Positions 25,801 through 34,926 of a DNA stretch of 64,000 nt are shown piece by piece (the first letter of the stretch is position 1; the number at the start of each line of letters is the position of its first letter). Both the position numbers and the translations under genes were made by a program. A model generated the notes under the pieces. The model did not search any database and was not told the DNA's origin. It was given only the letters and a program-made list of their open reading frames with translations. Source of the stretch: Micromonospora avicenniae (GTDB taxonomy: Bacteria; Actinomycetota; Actinomycetes; Mycobacteriales; Micromonosporaceae); NCBI RefSeq assembly GCF_900156065.1, contig NZ_FTNF01000003.1:372001-436000 (forward strand). The letters are read 5' to 3'.

Positions 25801-27248
25801 GTACGGAGGAACTGCTGGCCCAGTCGCAACGGCTCGCGCACGAACTCCAGGAGCAGTCGGCCGAGCTCCAGCGGACCAACGCGGAGCTGGAGGAGAAGGC
25901 CACGCTGCTCTCCGAGCAGAAGGGCAACATCGAGGTCAAGAACCGGGAGATCGAGCTTGCCCGGTTGGGCCTGGAGGAGAAGGCCCAGCAGCTCACCCGC
26001 GCCTCGGCGTACAAGTCGGAGTTCCTGGCGAACATGAGCCACGAGCTGCGTACGCCGTTGAACTCGCTGCTGCTGCTGGCCCGGCTGCTGGCGGAGAACT
26101 CGGAGCAGAACCTGACCCCGAAGCAGATCGAGTTCGCCAAGACCATCCACGGCGCGGGCTCCGACCTGCTCTCGCTGATCGACGACATCCTGGACCTGTC
26201 CAAGATCGAGGCGGGCCGGATGGACGTGGAGCCGACCGAGGTGCGGTTCGCCGACATCAGGGGCTACGTCGAGCAGGCGTTCGCCCCGCAGGCGGAGGAC
26301 AAGGGCCTGGACTTCCAGGTACGCATCAGCAAGGACCTGCCGGGGTCGGTCGTCACCGACGCGCAGCGGTTGCAGCAGATCCTCCGCAACCTGCTCTCGA
26401 ACGCGGTGAAGTTCACCGACAACGGCGCGGTGACCCTGCGGATCGCACCGGCGGCCGAGAGCGCGGTCTTCGACGTACCGACGTTGACCAACGCGCGGCA
26501 GGTGATCGCGTTCACCGTGATCGACACCGGCATCGGCATCTCCGACGACAAGCTGTCGATCATTTTCGAGGCGTTCCAGCAGGCGGACGGCACGACCAGC
26601 CGCCGGTACGGCGGTACGGGACTGGGCCTGTCGATCAGCCGTGACCTGGCCCGCCTGCTCGGCGGCACGATCACTGTCGCGTCGGCGCCGGGACAGGGCT
26701 CGACCTTCACGCTCTTCGTCCCGGACGTGCTGGCGCCGGACGCCGTGGTGGCTCCGCTGCCGCCGTCGCCGACCCGGGCCGGACTGCCGTCGTCGCTGCT
26801 CATGCCGCCGCTGGAGGTGCCCGAGCCGGCGGCCGTCCCGACCAGCCGGCAGCTCGACGGGGCGACCGTGTTGATCATCGACGACGACGTCCGGAACGTC
26901 TTCGCCCTGACCAGCGCATTGGAACTGCACGGTATGACCGTGTTGTACTCGGACAACGGGGCGGACGGCGTCCGCCTGCTCGCCGAGCACCCGGAGGTGG
27001 ACATCGTGCTGATGGACGCCATGATGCCCGACCAGGACGGCTACGAGACGACCCGCCAGATCCGCCGTAACCACCGGTTCGCGGACCTGCCGATCGTCTT
27101 CCTGACCGCGAAGGCGATGCCGGGCGACCGGGAATCCGCCCTGGCCGCCGGGGGCAGCGACTACATCACCAAGCCGGTCGACCTGGACGAGCTGATCGAG
27201 CTCATGTCGTCCTGGATCAGCGGCAGCCAGACGGAGGAGAGCTCGTGA
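22884..27248 (+). CDS. Poly-HAMP hybrid histidine kinase (Nik1/group III-like)
   Basis: A 1454-residue soluble hybrid kinase without membrane helices. Residues about 1-150 hold one divergent HAMP unit, then seven near-identical 92-residue units (about 149-792), each equal to a canonical plus non-canonical HAMP pair. A GAF domain (about 815-970), coiled coil, HisKA (SHELRTPLN, His about 1053), HATPase ([23 protein letters not shown]) and a C-terminal REC (VLMDAMMPD, with KPVD) follow. The layout resembles fungal osmosensing Nik1/Os-1 kinases, whose poly-HAMP rod transmits osmotic or turgor signals. AGGAAGA precedes the ATG. Its stop overlaps the REC gene GTG by four bases. Confidence 0.92.
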   Translation: MTTVKQSVADSSAPDHEALLDELTEALRRVRRGDLKVRLPRRAGQAGEVADAFNEVVSLQERQCLDLRRISRVVGRDGRLTERLDEEGLDGSWAEGNRAVNSLIDDLGRPATEIARVIVAVADGDLSQHMALEIDGRPLRGEYLRIGRTVNTMVDQLSSFADEVTRVAREVGTEGKLGGQADVRGVAGTWKDLTDSVNTMASNLTGQVRSISQVARAVAKGDLSQKITVGARGEVAELADTMNSLTDTLRLFAEQVTRVAREVGTEGKLGGQAEVPNVAGTWKDLTDSVNSMASNLTAQVRNIAQVSTAVAKGDLSQKITVAAQGEILELKNTVNTMVDQLSSFADEVTRVAREVGIEGKLGGQAQVRGVSGTWRDLTENVNQLAGNLTAQVRNISQVSTAVAKGDLSQKITVDARGEILELKNTVNTMVDQLSSFADEVTRVAREVGTEGKLGGQAQVKGVSGTWRDLTDNVNSMASNLTSQVRNIASVTTAVAKGDLSQKITVDARGEILELKSTVNTMVDQLSSFADEVTRVAREVGTEGKLGGQAQVRGVAGTWRDLTDNVNSMASNLTAQVRNIAQVSTAVAKGDLSQKITVDAQGEILELKSTVNTMVDQLSSFADEVTRVAREVGTEGKLGGQAQVKGVSGTWRDLTGNVNSMASNLTSQVRNIASVTTAVATGDLRQKITVDAQGEILELKNTINTMVDQLSSFADELTRVGREVGIEGKLGGQAQVKGVSGTWRDLTENVNQLASTLTTQLRAIAEVSTSVTRGDLTQRINVQAQGEVAELKDNINQMIVTLRETTKKNAEQGWLDSNLARISGLLQGQRDLGEVCRMIMMEVTPLVDAQLGAFFLADNSDGSMRLRLTASYGYVARGHDVTFGPGEGLVGQAALSRRTIRVSAAPEGALTLRSGLASTPPADLVVLPVLFEGELLGVIEFASVVPFSELHLSFLERLVLTIGIAVNTIQANRRTEELLAQSQRLAHELQEQSAELQRTNAELEEKATLLSEQKGNIEVKNREIELARLGLEEKAQQLTRASAYKSEFLANMSHELRTPLNSLLLLARLLAENSEQNLTPKQIEFAKTIHGAGSDLLSLIDDILDLSKIEAGRMDVEPTEVRFADIRGYVEQAFAPQAEDKGLDFQVRISKDLPGSVVTDAQRLQQILRNLLSNAVKFTDNGAVTLRIAPAAESAVFDVPTLTNARQVIAFTVIDTGIGISDDKLSIIFEAFQQADGTTSRRYGGTGLGLSISRDLARLLGGTITVASAPGQGSTFTLFVPDVLAPDAVVAPLPPSPTRAGLPSSLLMPPLEVPEPAAVPTSRQLDGATVLIIDDDVRNVFALTSALELHGMTVLYSDNGADGVRLLAEHPEVDIVLMDAMMPDQDGYETTRQIRRNHRFADLPIVFLTAKAMPGDRESALAAGGSDYITKPVDLDELIELMSSWISGSQTEESS
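23328..25259 (+). repeat. Seven tandem 276-bp repeats encoding HAMP pairs
   Basis: In-frame units start at 23328, 23604, 23880, 24156, 24432, 24708 and 24984, exactly 276 bases apart. Long stretches are identical between units at DNA level, above all between the units starting at 24156 and 24708. The near-identity beyond protein need suggests recent duplication or gene conversion. Confidence 0.9.
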
Positions 27249-27799
27249 CCCAGATGGCCAAGGCGCTGCTCGTGGACGACCGCCGGGAGAACCTGATGGC
27301 CCTGGAGGCGATCCTCCAGGGCCTGCCGGTCCAGGCGGTGGCCGTGGAGAGCGGTGAGGCGGCGCTCAAGCAGTTGCTGGTGGACGACTTCGCCGTGATC
27401 CTGCTGGACGCCCAGATGCCGGACATGGACGGCTTCGAGACGGCCGGCCACATCAAGCGGCGCGAGCGGACCCGGCACGTACCGATCATCTTCCTCACCG
27501 CCGCCGACCGGGACGCCCAGTTGGCGCTGCGTGGCTACCAGGTCGGCGCGGTCGACTACCTGACCAAGCCGTTCGACCCCTGGGTGCTGCGGGCCAAGGT
27601 CTCGGTCTTCGTGGAGCTGTGGGTCAAGACCCGCCAGCTCGCCGCGCAGTCCGATCTGGTGCGGGAGCGGGACGCGCAGTGGCGGGTGCTGACCGACGCG
27701 GTCGACGAGGCGACCGCCCTGCTCCGCGACGACGACCCGGCCGCCCGTGACCGCGCCATGGAACTGCTCGAACAGGCTCGCTGGGGAACCCCCACCTGA
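27245..27799 (+). CDS. Response regulator (REC plus helical C-terminus)
   Basis: A 184-residue single-REC protein with no DNA-binding domain. The acidic pocket (LLVDDRREN), phospho-acceptor LLDAQMPD (about D58), Thr (FLTAAD) and Lys (TKPFDP) are all intact. The last 60 residues are helical and charged. The GTGA overlap with the poly-HAMP kinase makes it that kinase's likely phospho-partner. Similar stand-alone REC proteins relay phosphate or regulate PP2C phosphatases by contact; the divergent phosphatase is an attractive but unproven target. Confidence 0.88.
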   Translation: MTQMAKALLVDDRRENLMALEAILQGLPVQAVAVESGEAALKQLLVDDFAVILLDAQMPDMDGFETAGHIKRRERTRHVPIIFLTAADRDAQLALRGYQVGAVDYLTKPFDPWVLRAKVSVFVELWVKTRQLAAQSDLVRERDAQWRVLTDAVDEATALLRDDDPAARDRAMELLEQARWGTPT

Positions 27800-27833
27800 C
27801 CCACCCCCCACCCCACCCTCGCCCCGGCAGCGT

Positions 27834-27896
27834 CGGTGATCAAGAGGTTTGCGGGGACAACCCGGACACCGGGTCCCGCAAACCTCTTGATCACCG
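27834..27896. terminator. Strong bidirectional terminator
   Basis: A perfect 22-bp stem (27834-27855 and 27875-27896; arm starts CGGTGATCAAGAGG) encloses a loop with a nested ACCCGG/CCGGGT stem. It lies between the convergent REC and STAS genes. Confidence 0.75.
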
Positions 27897-27929
27897 GGGC
27901 GGAACCCCTGGGAGGGCGGTGGGTTGGGG

Positions 27930-28265
27930 TTAGCTGGCGGGTTGGTCGTTGCGGATCATCAGGGCCGAGCGGAGGCCGGTGATGTCCAGGACGCGGAGCA
28001 GGAAATCGCCCACGTGGGTGAGGACCAGGAGGCTCTGGGCGTGACTCGCCTTGCGGCTGAGCACGACCAGTGTGCCCAGGCCCTGCGAGTCGCAGAAGGT
28101 CACCCCGGCGAGGTCGAGCACGATGCGAGCCGGCGGATCGGTGAGCACCTCGTTCACGACGGTCGAGAGCTGGGCGGCCGTGAGCATGTCGATCTCTCCG
28201 GCGAGACGCAGCACAGCCTCGTCACCCGTCCGGTGTAGCGTGATGGACAGTTCGGCACGATCCAC
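27930..28265 (-). CDS. STAS anti-anti-sigma factor (RsbV-like)
   Basis: A 111-residue single STAS domain with GEIDMLTAAQL and the phospho-acceptor motif FCDSQGLGTL (about S60). It is predicted to switch an RsbW-type anti-sigma kinase. The GTG start is 6 bases after TAGGCT on the same strand, suggesting a leaderless mRNA. Its position beside a REC protein, a poly-HAMP kinase and a PP2C phosphatase suggests that this cluster controls its phosphorylation. It is clearly different in sequence from the STAS protein at 1372-1728, so the two probably serve different switches. Confidence 0.88.
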   Translation of the reverse strand: MDRAELSITLHRTGDEAVLRLAGEIDMLTAAQLSTVVNEVLTDPPARIVLDLAGVTFCDSQGLGTLVVLSRKASHAQSLLVLTHVGDFLLRVLDITGLRSALMIRNDQPAS

Positions 28266-28271
28266 CGGGCC

Positions 28272-28277
28272 AGCCTA
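28272..28277 (-). promoter_or_regulatory. Candidate -10 (TAGGCT), leaderless
   Basis: TAGGCT on the minus strand ends 6 bases before the GTG at 28265. Confidence 0.4.
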
Positions 28278-28405
28278 ACCCGATCTGATCGACCCGGCCC
28301 GCCGAGGAGCCGCCACCCCCCGATCCTTCGCCAGGGGTGAGCCCGGTAACCCCAGGCCGGGGTGCCTGCCAGTTCTCCTGCCGGCGCTGACACAATGGCG
28401 GCATC

Positions 28406-29743
28406 GTGACCGATACCCTGTCCGCCGGATCCGGCCGCTACCCGGCCGACGCGCCGGCCTCCGAGGCCCTCTTCGACCGCGCCCGCGCCATCGTGCCGGG
28501 CGGGGTGAACTCCCCCGTACGCGCCTTCCGCGCGGTCGGTGGCACCCCACGCTTCATGGTCCGAGGGGAGGGCCCGTGGCTCTACGACGCCGACGACCGG
28601 CGCTACGTCGACCTGGTCTGCTCCTGGGGCCCGCTGATCCTCGGTCATGCCCACCCGGAGGTGGTCGCCGCCGTGCAGGCAGCCGCCGCCCGGGGCACCA
28701 GCTTCGGCACTCCCACACCGGCTGAGGTCGAACTGGCCGCCGAGATCGTCGACCGGACACCGGTCGAGCAGGTCCGGCTGGTCAACTCCGGCACCGAGGC
28801 CACCATGTCGGCGATCCGGCTGGCCCGAGGATTCACCGGCCGTTCCAAGATCGTGAAGTTCGCCGGCTGCTACCACGGTCACGTGGACGCGCTGCTCGCC
28901 GCCGCCGGCTCGGGCGTGGCCACCCTCGGCCTGCCCGACTCGCCCGGCGTCACCGGCGCCGCGGCGAGCGAGACAGTCGTGCTGCCGTACAACGACCTGC
29001 GGGCGGTGGAGGAGGCGTTCGCCGCCGAGGGCCAGCACATCGCGGCGATCATCACCGAGGCCGCCGCCGGCAACATGGGCGTGGTCGCCCCGCGCGACGG
29101 CTTCAACCAGGAGCTGGCCCGCATCGCACACGCGCACGGCGCGCTGCTCATCGTCGACGAGGTGATGACCGGGTTCCGGGTCTCCCGCGCCGGATGGCAC
29201 GGCCTCGACCCCACCGACGCGGACCTCTGGACGTACGGCAAGGTCATGGGCGGCGGCCTGCCCGCCGCGGCGTTCGGCGGCCGGGCGGAGATCATGGCCC
29301 GGCTCGCCCCGGCCGGCCCGGTCTACCAGGCCGGCACGCTCTCCGGTAACCCGCTGGCCTGCGCCGCCGGCCTGGCCACCCTGCGACTGGCCGACGACGC
29401 GCTCTACCGCAAGCTGGACGACACGGCCGCCTTCGTGGGCAAGCTGGCGTCCGACGCCCTGGCCGCCGCGGGTGTCCCGCACCGGCTGTCGTACGCGGGC
29501 AGCATGTTCTCGATCTTCTTCACCGACGCCGACGTGGTCGACTACGACAGCGCGCGGACCCAGCAGGTGCCGGCGTTCAAGGCGTTCTTCCACTCCATGC
29601 TCGCTGCGGGCGTGTACCTGCCGCCCAGCGCGTTCGAGTCCTGGTTCGTCTCGGCGGCGCTGGATGACGCCGCCCTGGAACAGATCGCGGCGGCGTTGCC
29701 GGCGGCGGCGGGGGCAGCGGCAGCGGCGGGTCACGGGGGGTAG
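28406..29743 (+). CDS. hemL: Glutamate-1-semialdehyde 2,1-aminomutase
   Basis: A 445-residue class III aminotransferase-fold enzyme that converts glutamate-1-semialdehyde to 5-aminolevulinate, the heme and B12 precursor (C5 pathway). Diagnostic segments are [17 protein letters not shown] at the N-terminus, [29 protein letters not shown], and the PLP-lysine motif [11 protein letters not shown] (about K278). The GTG start agrees with the family start. Five bases separate it from the next gene. It heads a heme/cytochrome c maturation operon, matching heme supply with its use. Confidence 0.95.
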   Translation: MTDTLSAGSGRYPADAPASEALFDRARAIVPGGVNSPVRAFRAVGGTPRFMVRGEGPWLYDADDRRYVDLVCSWGPLILGHAHPEVVAAVQAAAARGTSFGTPTPAEVELAAEIVDRTPVEQVRLVNSGTEATMSAIRLARGFTGRSKIVKFAGCYHGHVDALLAAAGSGVATLGLPDSPGVTGAAASETVVLPYNDLRAVEEAFAAEGQHIAAIITEAAAGNMGVVAPRDGFNQELARIAHAHGALLIVDEVMTGFRVSRAGWHGLDPTDADLWTYGKVMGGGLPAAAFGGRAEIMARLAPAGPVYQAGTLSGNPLACAAGLATLRLADDALYRKLDDTAAFVGKLASDALAAAGVPHRLSYAGSMFSIFFTDADVVDYDSARTQQVPAFKAFFHSMLAAGVYLPPSAFESWFVSAALDDAALEQIAAALPAAAGAAAAAGHGG

Positions 29744-29748
29744 GCGCG

Positions 29749-30396
29749 GTGAGCAGTACGGTCGTTCACGTGCTCCGGCACGGCGAGGTGCACAATCCCG
29801 GCAAGATCCTCTACGGGCGGCTGCCCGGTTTCCGCCTGTCCGAGCTCGGTGTGCAGATGGCCAAGGCCGCCGCGCAGGGGCTCGCCGACCGCAACGTGGT
29901 GCACGTGGTCGCCAGCCCGCTGGAACGCGCGCAGCAGACCGCCGAGCCGATCGCCGCGCAGTTCGGGCTGCCGATCGGGGTGGACGAGCGGCTGATCGAG
30001 AGCGCCAACTGGTTCGAGGGCAAGCGGGTCTCCCCGGGCGACGGATCGTTCCGCGACCCCCGCAACTGGTGGGTGCTGCGCGACCCGATCACCCCGTCGT
30101 GGGGTGAGGCGTACCAGGCGATCGCGGAGCGCATGTTCGCGGCGCTGCACGCCGCCCGGATCGCTGCCGAGGGGCGGGAGGCCGTGCTGGTCTCGCACCA
30201 GCTGCCGATCTGGACGCTGCGGCGGTACGTCGAACGCAAGCGGCTCTGGCACGACCCGCGCCGGCGGCAGTGCTCCCTGGCCAGCCTGACCTCGTTCCAT
30301 TTCGACGGGGCGAAGGTGGCCGGTATCGGCTACACCGAGCCCGCCGCGCACCTGGTCGCCATGTCGCCGACCGCCCGGACGGCCAAGGGGGCCTGA
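29749..30396 (+). CDS. Histidine phosphatase family protein
   Basis: A 215-residue phosphoglycerate-mutase-fold protein with the catalytic RHGE motif (HVLRHGEVHN, His about 10), the second-arginine region SPLERAQQTAEPIA and the conserved VSHQLPIW histidine. The substrate is unknown; members range from broad phosphatases to cofactor-dependent mutases. Its place between hemL and the cytochrome c genes is common in actinobacteria but unexplained. The stop overlaps the next ATG by one base (TGATG). Confidence 0.88.
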   Translation: MSSTVVHVLRHGEVHNPGKILYGRLPGFRLSELGVQMAKAAAQGLADRNVVHVVASPLERAQQTAEPIAAQFGLPIGVDERLIESANWFEGKRVSPGDGSFRDPRNWWVLRDPITPSWGEAYQAIAERMFAALHAARIAAEGREAVLVSHQLPIWTLRRYVERKRLWHDPRRRQCSLASLTSFHFDGAKVAGIGYTEPAAHLVAMSPTARTAKGA

Positions 30397-30974
30397 TGAT
30401 GCACGTCCGGAGGTGGACCGCCGGCCTGCTCGCCACCGTCGCCGCGGTGGCGCTGGTGGGCTGCACGTCGCAGAGCCAGGAGAAGTCCTGCGGCACCACC
30501 CCGGACGGTGTCATCGAGTGCGCGCCCGACGAGCGGTCGGCGCCGCCGAAGGTCGCCGGGGAACTGCTCACCGGCGGCAACTACGACGTCGTCCAGGCCC
30601 GCGGCCAGGTGGTCGTACTCAACTTCTGGGGTTCGTGGTGCTCGCCCTGCCGAGCCGAGGCGGACGACCTGGAGGCCACCTACCAGGCGACCAAGGCCTC
30701 CGGGGTGACCTTCCTGGGCATCAACGTCCAGGACAACAAGGACAAGGCGCTGGCGTTCGAGCAGAGCTTCGGCATCAGCTACCAGAGCCTCTTCGACCCG
30801 GCCAGCCGGATGGCGCTCGCCCTGGACATCCCGCCGAACACCATTCCGGCGACCGTGGTGCTCGACCGTGAGGGCCGGATCGCCGCGGTGATCCGGGCCG
30901 CCGTCAAGCAGGAGGGCCTGAAGCCGATCGTCGAGCGGATCGCCGCCGAACAGCCCAGCAGCGGTCCGAACTGA
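30396..30974 (+). CDS. resA: ResA/TlpA-like thiol-disulfide lipoprotein
   Basis: A 192-residue lipoprotein with signal peptide and lipobox LVGC (Cys about 23), then an AhpC/TSA-TlpA thioredoxin fold with active site WCSPC in NFWGSWCSPCRAE and the cis-proline segment NTIPATVVLD. It should reduce the heme-binding cysteines of apocytochrome c outside the membrane, taking electrons from CcdA. An additional Cys pair in the linker (SCGTT, ECAPD) is present. Overlaps both neighbours by one base. Confidence 0.9.
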   Translation: MMHVRRWTAGLLATVAAVALVGCTSQSQEKSCGTTPDGVIECAPDERSAPPKVAGELLTGGNYDVVQARGQVVVLNFWGSWCSPCRAEADDLEATYQATKASGVTFLGINVQDNKDKALAFEQSFGISYQSLFDPASRMALALDIPPNTIPATVVLDREGRIAAVIRAAVKQEGLKPIVERIAAEQPSSGPN

Positions 30975-31819
30975 TGGGCGAGACGTTCCGGCAGATCGCC
31001 CTCTCCGGGCCGCTGCTGCTCGCCATCGGGGCGGCCGCGCTCGCCGGTCTCGTCAGCTTCCTCTCCCCGTGCGTGCTCCCGCTGGTCCCCGGCTACCTCT
31101 CGTACGTCACCGGCCTGGCCGGCGCCGACCTCGAAGGGCGGGCGCGGCAGGCGACGCCGGAGGGCGCGGGCGGCGGCGACTCCGGTGGCGGGGTGGCCGT
31201 CGCGGTGCGCCGACGTACGACCCGCGGCGCGGTGGCCGCGGTCAAGGGCCGGGTACTCGCCGGGACGCTGCTCTTCATCGCCGGCTTCACCGTCGTGTTC
31301 ACCGCCACCGCGGTGCTCTTCGCCAGCGTCGGCAAGGTCTTCTTCGCGTACGAGCGGACGCTGGAGATCGTCATCGGCGCGCTGATCATCCTACTGGGGC
31401 TGGCCTTCGTCGGCGTCCTCCCCGGCATGGAACGCGAGTTCCGGATCCACCGGCTCCCGGCCGCCGGCCTGCTCGGTGCGCCGGTCTTCGGCGCGGTCTT
31501 CGCGCTCAGCTGGGTTCCGTGCGTCGGTCCGACGCTCGCCGCCGTCACCGGGATGGCCACGGTCAGCGGGCAGATCGACCGGGCCGTGGTGCTGGCCGTG
31601 GCGTACTGCCTGGGGCTGGGGATACCGTTCGTCGTCTTCGGGTTGGGCTTCCAGCGCCTGCTCGGGGTCTTCCGCGCCATCCGCCGCAACAGCCGCTGGG
31701 TCACCCGGGTCGGCGGCGTGCTGCTGATCGTGATCGGCCTCGCGCTGGTCACCGGCGGGTGGACGAACATCGTGATCTGGTTGCAGACCACCGTCGGCGT
31801 GGGTGAGGTGAGCATCTGA
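30974..31819 (+). CDS. ccdA: CcdA-type cytochrome c biogenesis protein
   Basis: A 281-residue membrane protein with six predicted helices. The two redox cysteines sit in SFLSPCVLPLVPGYL and SWVPCVGPTLAA. It carries reducing power from cytoplasmic thioredoxin to ResA. A basic, Gly-rich cytoplasmic loop of about 45 residues separates the first two helices, longer than in minimal CcdA. Translationally coupled on both sides. Confidence 0.93.
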   Translation: MGETFRQIALSGPLLLAIGAAALAGLVSFLSPCVLPLVPGYLSYVTGLAGADLEGRARQATPEGAGGGDSGGGVAVAVRRRTTRGAVAAVKGRVLAGTLLFIAGFTVVFTATAVLFASVGKVFFAYERTLEIVIGALIILLGLAFVGVLPGMEREFRIHRLPAAGLLGAPVFGAVFALSWVPCVGPTLAAVTGMATVSGQIDRAVVLAVAYCLGLGIPFVVFGLGFQRLLGVFRAIRRNSRWVTRVGGVLLIVIGLALVTGGWTNIVIWLQTTVGVGEVSI

Positions 31820-33483
31820 TGACCGTCGTGGACGAGCGGCCCGCCACCCCGGCCGAGGCGCCCCGTCGCCGCCCGAACCGCCTGCTGGCCCTGCTGCGCA
31901 ATTCGTGGCGGCAGCTCACCAGCATGCGTACGGCTCTCGTACTGCTCTTCCTGCTGGCGGTCGCGGCGATCCCGGGTTCGGTGCTCCCGCAGCGCAACAT
32001 CAGCCCGGAGAAGGTCAACGAGTACTTCACCGAGCACCCCGACCTGGCCCCCCGGCTGGACAAGATCGGCGGCTTCGAGGTCTTCGGCTCGGTCTGGTTC
32101 TCAGCGATCTACCTGCTGCTCTTCACCTCGCTGATCGGCTGCATCACCCCGCGGATGCGCGACCACATCCGGACGCTGCGGTCGAAGCCGCCGGCCGCGC
32201 CGAAGCGGCTCGACCGGCTGCCGCAGCATTCGACGCTGGTTCTCCCGGCCGGTGGCGTGCCGGCGATCGCCGAGGTGCTGCGCCGCCGCCGTTGGCGGGT
32301 GATGGTACGTGGCAACGAGGTCTCCGCCGAGAAGGGCTACCTCAAGGAGACCGGAAACCTGATCTTCCACACCTCGCTGGTGGTCGTCCTGGCCGGCGTC
32401 GCGCTCGGCCACTGGTACGGCTGGAGCGGTAACCGGCTGCTGGTCGCCGGCGAGGACAAGTCCTTCTGCAACACGGCTCAGCAGTACGCCGAGACGAAGC
32501 TCGGGCCACGCGTGGACACCGGCAGGCTGCCCGGCTTCTGCCTGACCCTGGACCGGTTCGACGCCCGCTTCCTGGAGTCCGGGCAGCCGTCGTCCTTCAA
32601 CGCCACCGTGACCGTGGACGAGCCCGGTGCGGCGACCCGGGAGGCCGACTTCTCGGTCAACTCCCCGCTGCGGCTCGACGGCGCGAACGTGTACCTGCTG
32701 GGCCACGGATACGCCCCGATCATCCGCTACACCGACCGCTACGGGCGCAGCCAGACCAGCGTCGAGCCGTTCCTCACGACCGGTGACATGGGCCTGACCA
32801 GCGAGGGGCTAGCCGCGTTCCCCGACGCCAACGTCAACCCGAAGACCGGAAAGCGGGACTCGAACCTGCAGATGGCCTTCAGCGGCCTCTACCTGCCGAC
32901 CGCGCCGGACTCCGCGCCGTTCGTGCGCTCGCAGTACCCGACCGAGCGCAACCCGATGCTCAGCCTGGTCGCGTACCAGGGCAACCTCGGCCTGGACGCC
33001 GGCATCCCCGGGTCGGTCTACAAGCTGGACGAGCGGCAGATCCGTACGGGCAAGGTGAAGCAGGTCGGCGACAAGCTGCTCAAGCCGGGCGAGACCTGGA
33101 AGCTCGACGACGGCAGCAGTGTCGAGTTCCTCGGCACCCGGAAGTACGTCACCCTCTCCGTACGGCACGACCCCGGCTCGGGCATCCTGCTGGTGAGCTG
33201 CGGCTTCCTGCTCGCGGGTCTGATGGGATCGCTCTTCGGACGGCGGCGCCGGGTCTTCTTCCGGGTGACGTCCGGTGGATCCGCGGACCCCACAGGCGAA
33301 ACTCCGACGAGCGGTAGTAGTTTGGTCGAGGCCGGTGGGTTGCCGCGCACCGACTATCCAGGGTTCGCAGACGAGTTCGCGCAGCTCGTCTCCGCGATCA
33401 GCGGTGACGGGCGGCCGGACGAGCGGGTCGGCACGGATCGCGACGACAGCGACCGGGCCGGGATGCGGGAAGGGACCAACTGA
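31819..33483 (+). CDS. resB: ResB (Ccs1) cytochrome c synthase subunit
   Basis: A 554-residue membrane protein with N-terminal helices (from about residue 40; LTSMRTALVLLFLLAVAAIPGSVLPQR), a large extracytoplasmic domain (about 205-430) and a last helix near 455-475. The VLPQ and TSLIGCITPR segments are typical of ResB. With CcsB it forms the System II heme-ligation complex. The C-terminal 70 residues are a hydrophilic tail without clear homology. TGATGAC and TGATGTC overlaps bind it to ccdA and ccsB. Confidence 0.93.
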   Translation: MTVVDERPATPAEAPRRRPNRLLALLRNSWRQLTSMRTALVLLFLLAVAAIPGSVLPQRNISPEKVNEYFTEHPDLAPRLDKIGGFEVFGSVWFSAIYLLLFTSLIGCITPRMRDHIRTLRSKPPAAPKRLDRLPQHSTLVLPAGGVPAIAEVLRRRRWRVMVRGNEVSAEKGYLKETGNLIFHTSLVVVLAGVALGHWYGWSGNRLLVAGEDKSFCNTAQQYAETKLGPRVDTGRLPGFCLTLDRFDARFLESGQPSSFNATVTVDEPGAATREADFSVNSPLRLDGANVYLLGHGYAPIIRYTDRYGRSQTSVEPFLTTGDMGLTSEGLAAFPDANVNPKTGKRDSNLQMAFSGLYLPTAPDSAPFVRSQYPTERNPMLSLVAYQGNLGLDAGIPGSVYKLDERQIRTGKVKQVGDKLLKPGETWKLDDGSSVEFLGTRKYVTLSVRHDPGSGILLVSCGFLLAGLMGSLFGRRRRVFFRVTSGGSADPTGETPTSGSSLVEAGGLPRTDYPGFADEFAQLVSAISGDGRPDERVGTDRDDSDRAGMREGTN

Positions 33484-34475
33484 TGTCCGCACTCTCCGAC
33501 CAACTGGTGACGTTCGCGATCCTGGCGTACCTGGTCGCGATGATCAGCCACGCCGTCGAATTCGCGCTCGGCAACGTCCGGGCCCGGGTCCGGGTCGCTG
33601 CCGCGCGTCCCGTCCGGGAACTCGTGGGCGCCGGGGTCGGCGCTCCCGGCGACACGGTCGCCGCGCCGACCGACCCGGCGCCGCCGGTGACGGTCGCCAC
33701 CGGCCGCTCCGCCGGCCGGGCCCGGCTGGCCGGCCGGATCGCCGTCGTGGCCACCGCGGTCGCCGCTCTGCTGCACCTCGCGGCCCTGGTCACCCGCGGC
33801 GTCGCCGCCGACCGGATGCCGTGGGGCAACATGTACGAGTTCGTGCTCACGGTCACCTTCATCGGTGTCGCCGCCTGGCTCGTGGTGCTCGCCAAGCGAC
33901 CGTCGCTGCGCAAGCTCGGCCTGTTCCTCACGCTGGTGATGGTGCTGCTGGTGGCCACCGCCGAACTGGTGCTCTACGTGCCGGTGGTGCCGCTGGTCCC
34001 GGCTCTGAATTCGTACTGGTTCGTCATCCACGTCTCGACCATCGTGTTCAGCTCCGGGATCTTCCTGCTCGGCGTGGTGCCGGCGGTGTCGTTCCTGATG
34101 CGCCGGGGGTACGAGGCGGGCAAGCGCAGCTTCCCGTACACCCTGGCGAAGCGGCTGCCGTCGGCGGCCGCGCTGGAGCGGCTGACCTTCGTGCTGCACG
34201 CCTTCGCGTTCCCGATCTTCACGTTCGCGGTGATCGCCGGCGCGATCTGGGCCGAGGCGGCCTGGGGCCGCCCGTGGGGCTGGGACCCGAAGGAGACCTG
34301 GGCGTTCATCTCCTGGGTGGTGTACGCGGGCTACCTGCACGCCCGGGCCACCCCGAGCGTGAAGCGGAACGTGGCGACCTGGATCGCCGTGCTCGGCTTC
34401 TTCACCATGCTGATGAACCTGTTCGGCGTGAACATCTTCTTCACCGGCCTGCACTCCTACGCCGGCCTCAGCTGA
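33483..34475 (+). CDS. ccsB: CcsB/ResC cytochrome c synthase subunit
   Basis: A 330-residue protein with eight or so helices and the heme-handling tryptophan-rich motif WGWDPKETWAFISW (about 264-277). Conserved histidines for trans-membrane heme lie in the helices on both sides. Between helices 1 and 2 there is a long Ala/Pro/Val-rich linker (about 30-80). Together with ResB it attaches heme to CXXCH motifs. Last gene of the hemL-ccsB operon. Confidence 0.94.
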   Translation: MSALSDQLVTFAILAYLVAMISHAVEFALGNVRARVRVAAARPVRELVGAGVGAPGDTVAAPTDPAPPVTVATGRSAGRARLAGRIAVVATAVAALLHLAALVTRGVAADRMPWGNMYEFVLTVTFIGVAAWLVVLAKRPSLRKLGLFLTLVMVLLVATAELVLYVPVVPLVPALNSYWFVIHVSTIVFSSGIFLLGVVPAVSFLMRRGYEAGKRSFPYTLAKRLPSAAALERLTFVLHAFAFPIFTFAVIAGAIWAEAAWGRPWGWDPKETWAFISWVVYAGYLHARATPSVKRNVATWIAVLGFFTMLMNLFGVNIFFTGLHSYAGLS

Positions 34476-34618
34476 CCAGCCGCCCCGGGGTCGACGCACG
34501 CGATGCCCGGCTGTTGCTGGCCGGCGCGGCGGGCTTCACCGACGAACTGCGGCGACTAGCCGGCCACCGGACGGATGTGATCCTTGCCGACCCGGGCCGC
34601 CTCTACGCGGGCGAGTGA
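34472..34618 (+). pseudogene. Possible C-terminal remnant of an ATPase-like gene
   Basis: Directly after ccsB an open frame of about 48 residues (ends ILADPGRLYAGE) has good codon bias and looks like the tail of an ATP-binding protein with a final LxDxxxLY segment. There is no ATG or GTG, only an internal TTG at 34514. It may be a decayed or truncated gene, or chance coding bias running on past ccsB. Low confidence. Confidence 0.25.
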
Positions 34619-34821
34619 CGACCGCGGGACGAGACGAGTCCGCTGAGCAGCTCGTCGATCCGTAGCGTGACCTGGTAGGCCGCCTCTGGCACGTCGGCGA
34701 GTTCGAGGCGTTCCGCGCGCAGCGCGAGCTGAGCGTGCAGCTCCCGGGCGACCGCGTCGCGCAGCTCGGCCAGGAGGGGCGACAGACCGTCCGGGTCTCC
34801 CACGACGTACGCGTCCGACAT
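34603..34821 (-). CDS. Small conserved-looking hypothetical protein
   Basis: A 72-residue acidic helical protein (LLAELRDAVARELHAQLALR and AAYQVTLRIDELLSGLV). No known domain is recognised. The ATG at 34821 follows a GGAGGG sequence closely. It is next to and on the same strand as the marR gene, 105 bases away, and its last 16 bases overlap the open frame after ccsB. Confidence 0.5.
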   Translation of the reverse strand: MSDAYVVGDPDGLSPLLAELRDAVARELHAQLALRAERLELADVPEAAYQVTLRIDELLSGLVSSRGRHSPA

Positions 34822-34926
34822 GCCCTCCAGGTTCCGCCCGGTCGGCGCGGCCCGCCAGAGTCGGTGACATTTCTCCCGACCCGGCGCGAGCACCGGCGAC
34901 GTCAGACCCCGCACCAGCCGGGTAGG

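Noticed and set aside
21918..27074. 1718-codon open frame antisense to the poly-HAMP kinase and phosphatase
   Set aside because: Antisense frame opened by G/C-rich codon bias; its product is His/Arg/Leu-rich without domains and contradicts two well-supported genes.
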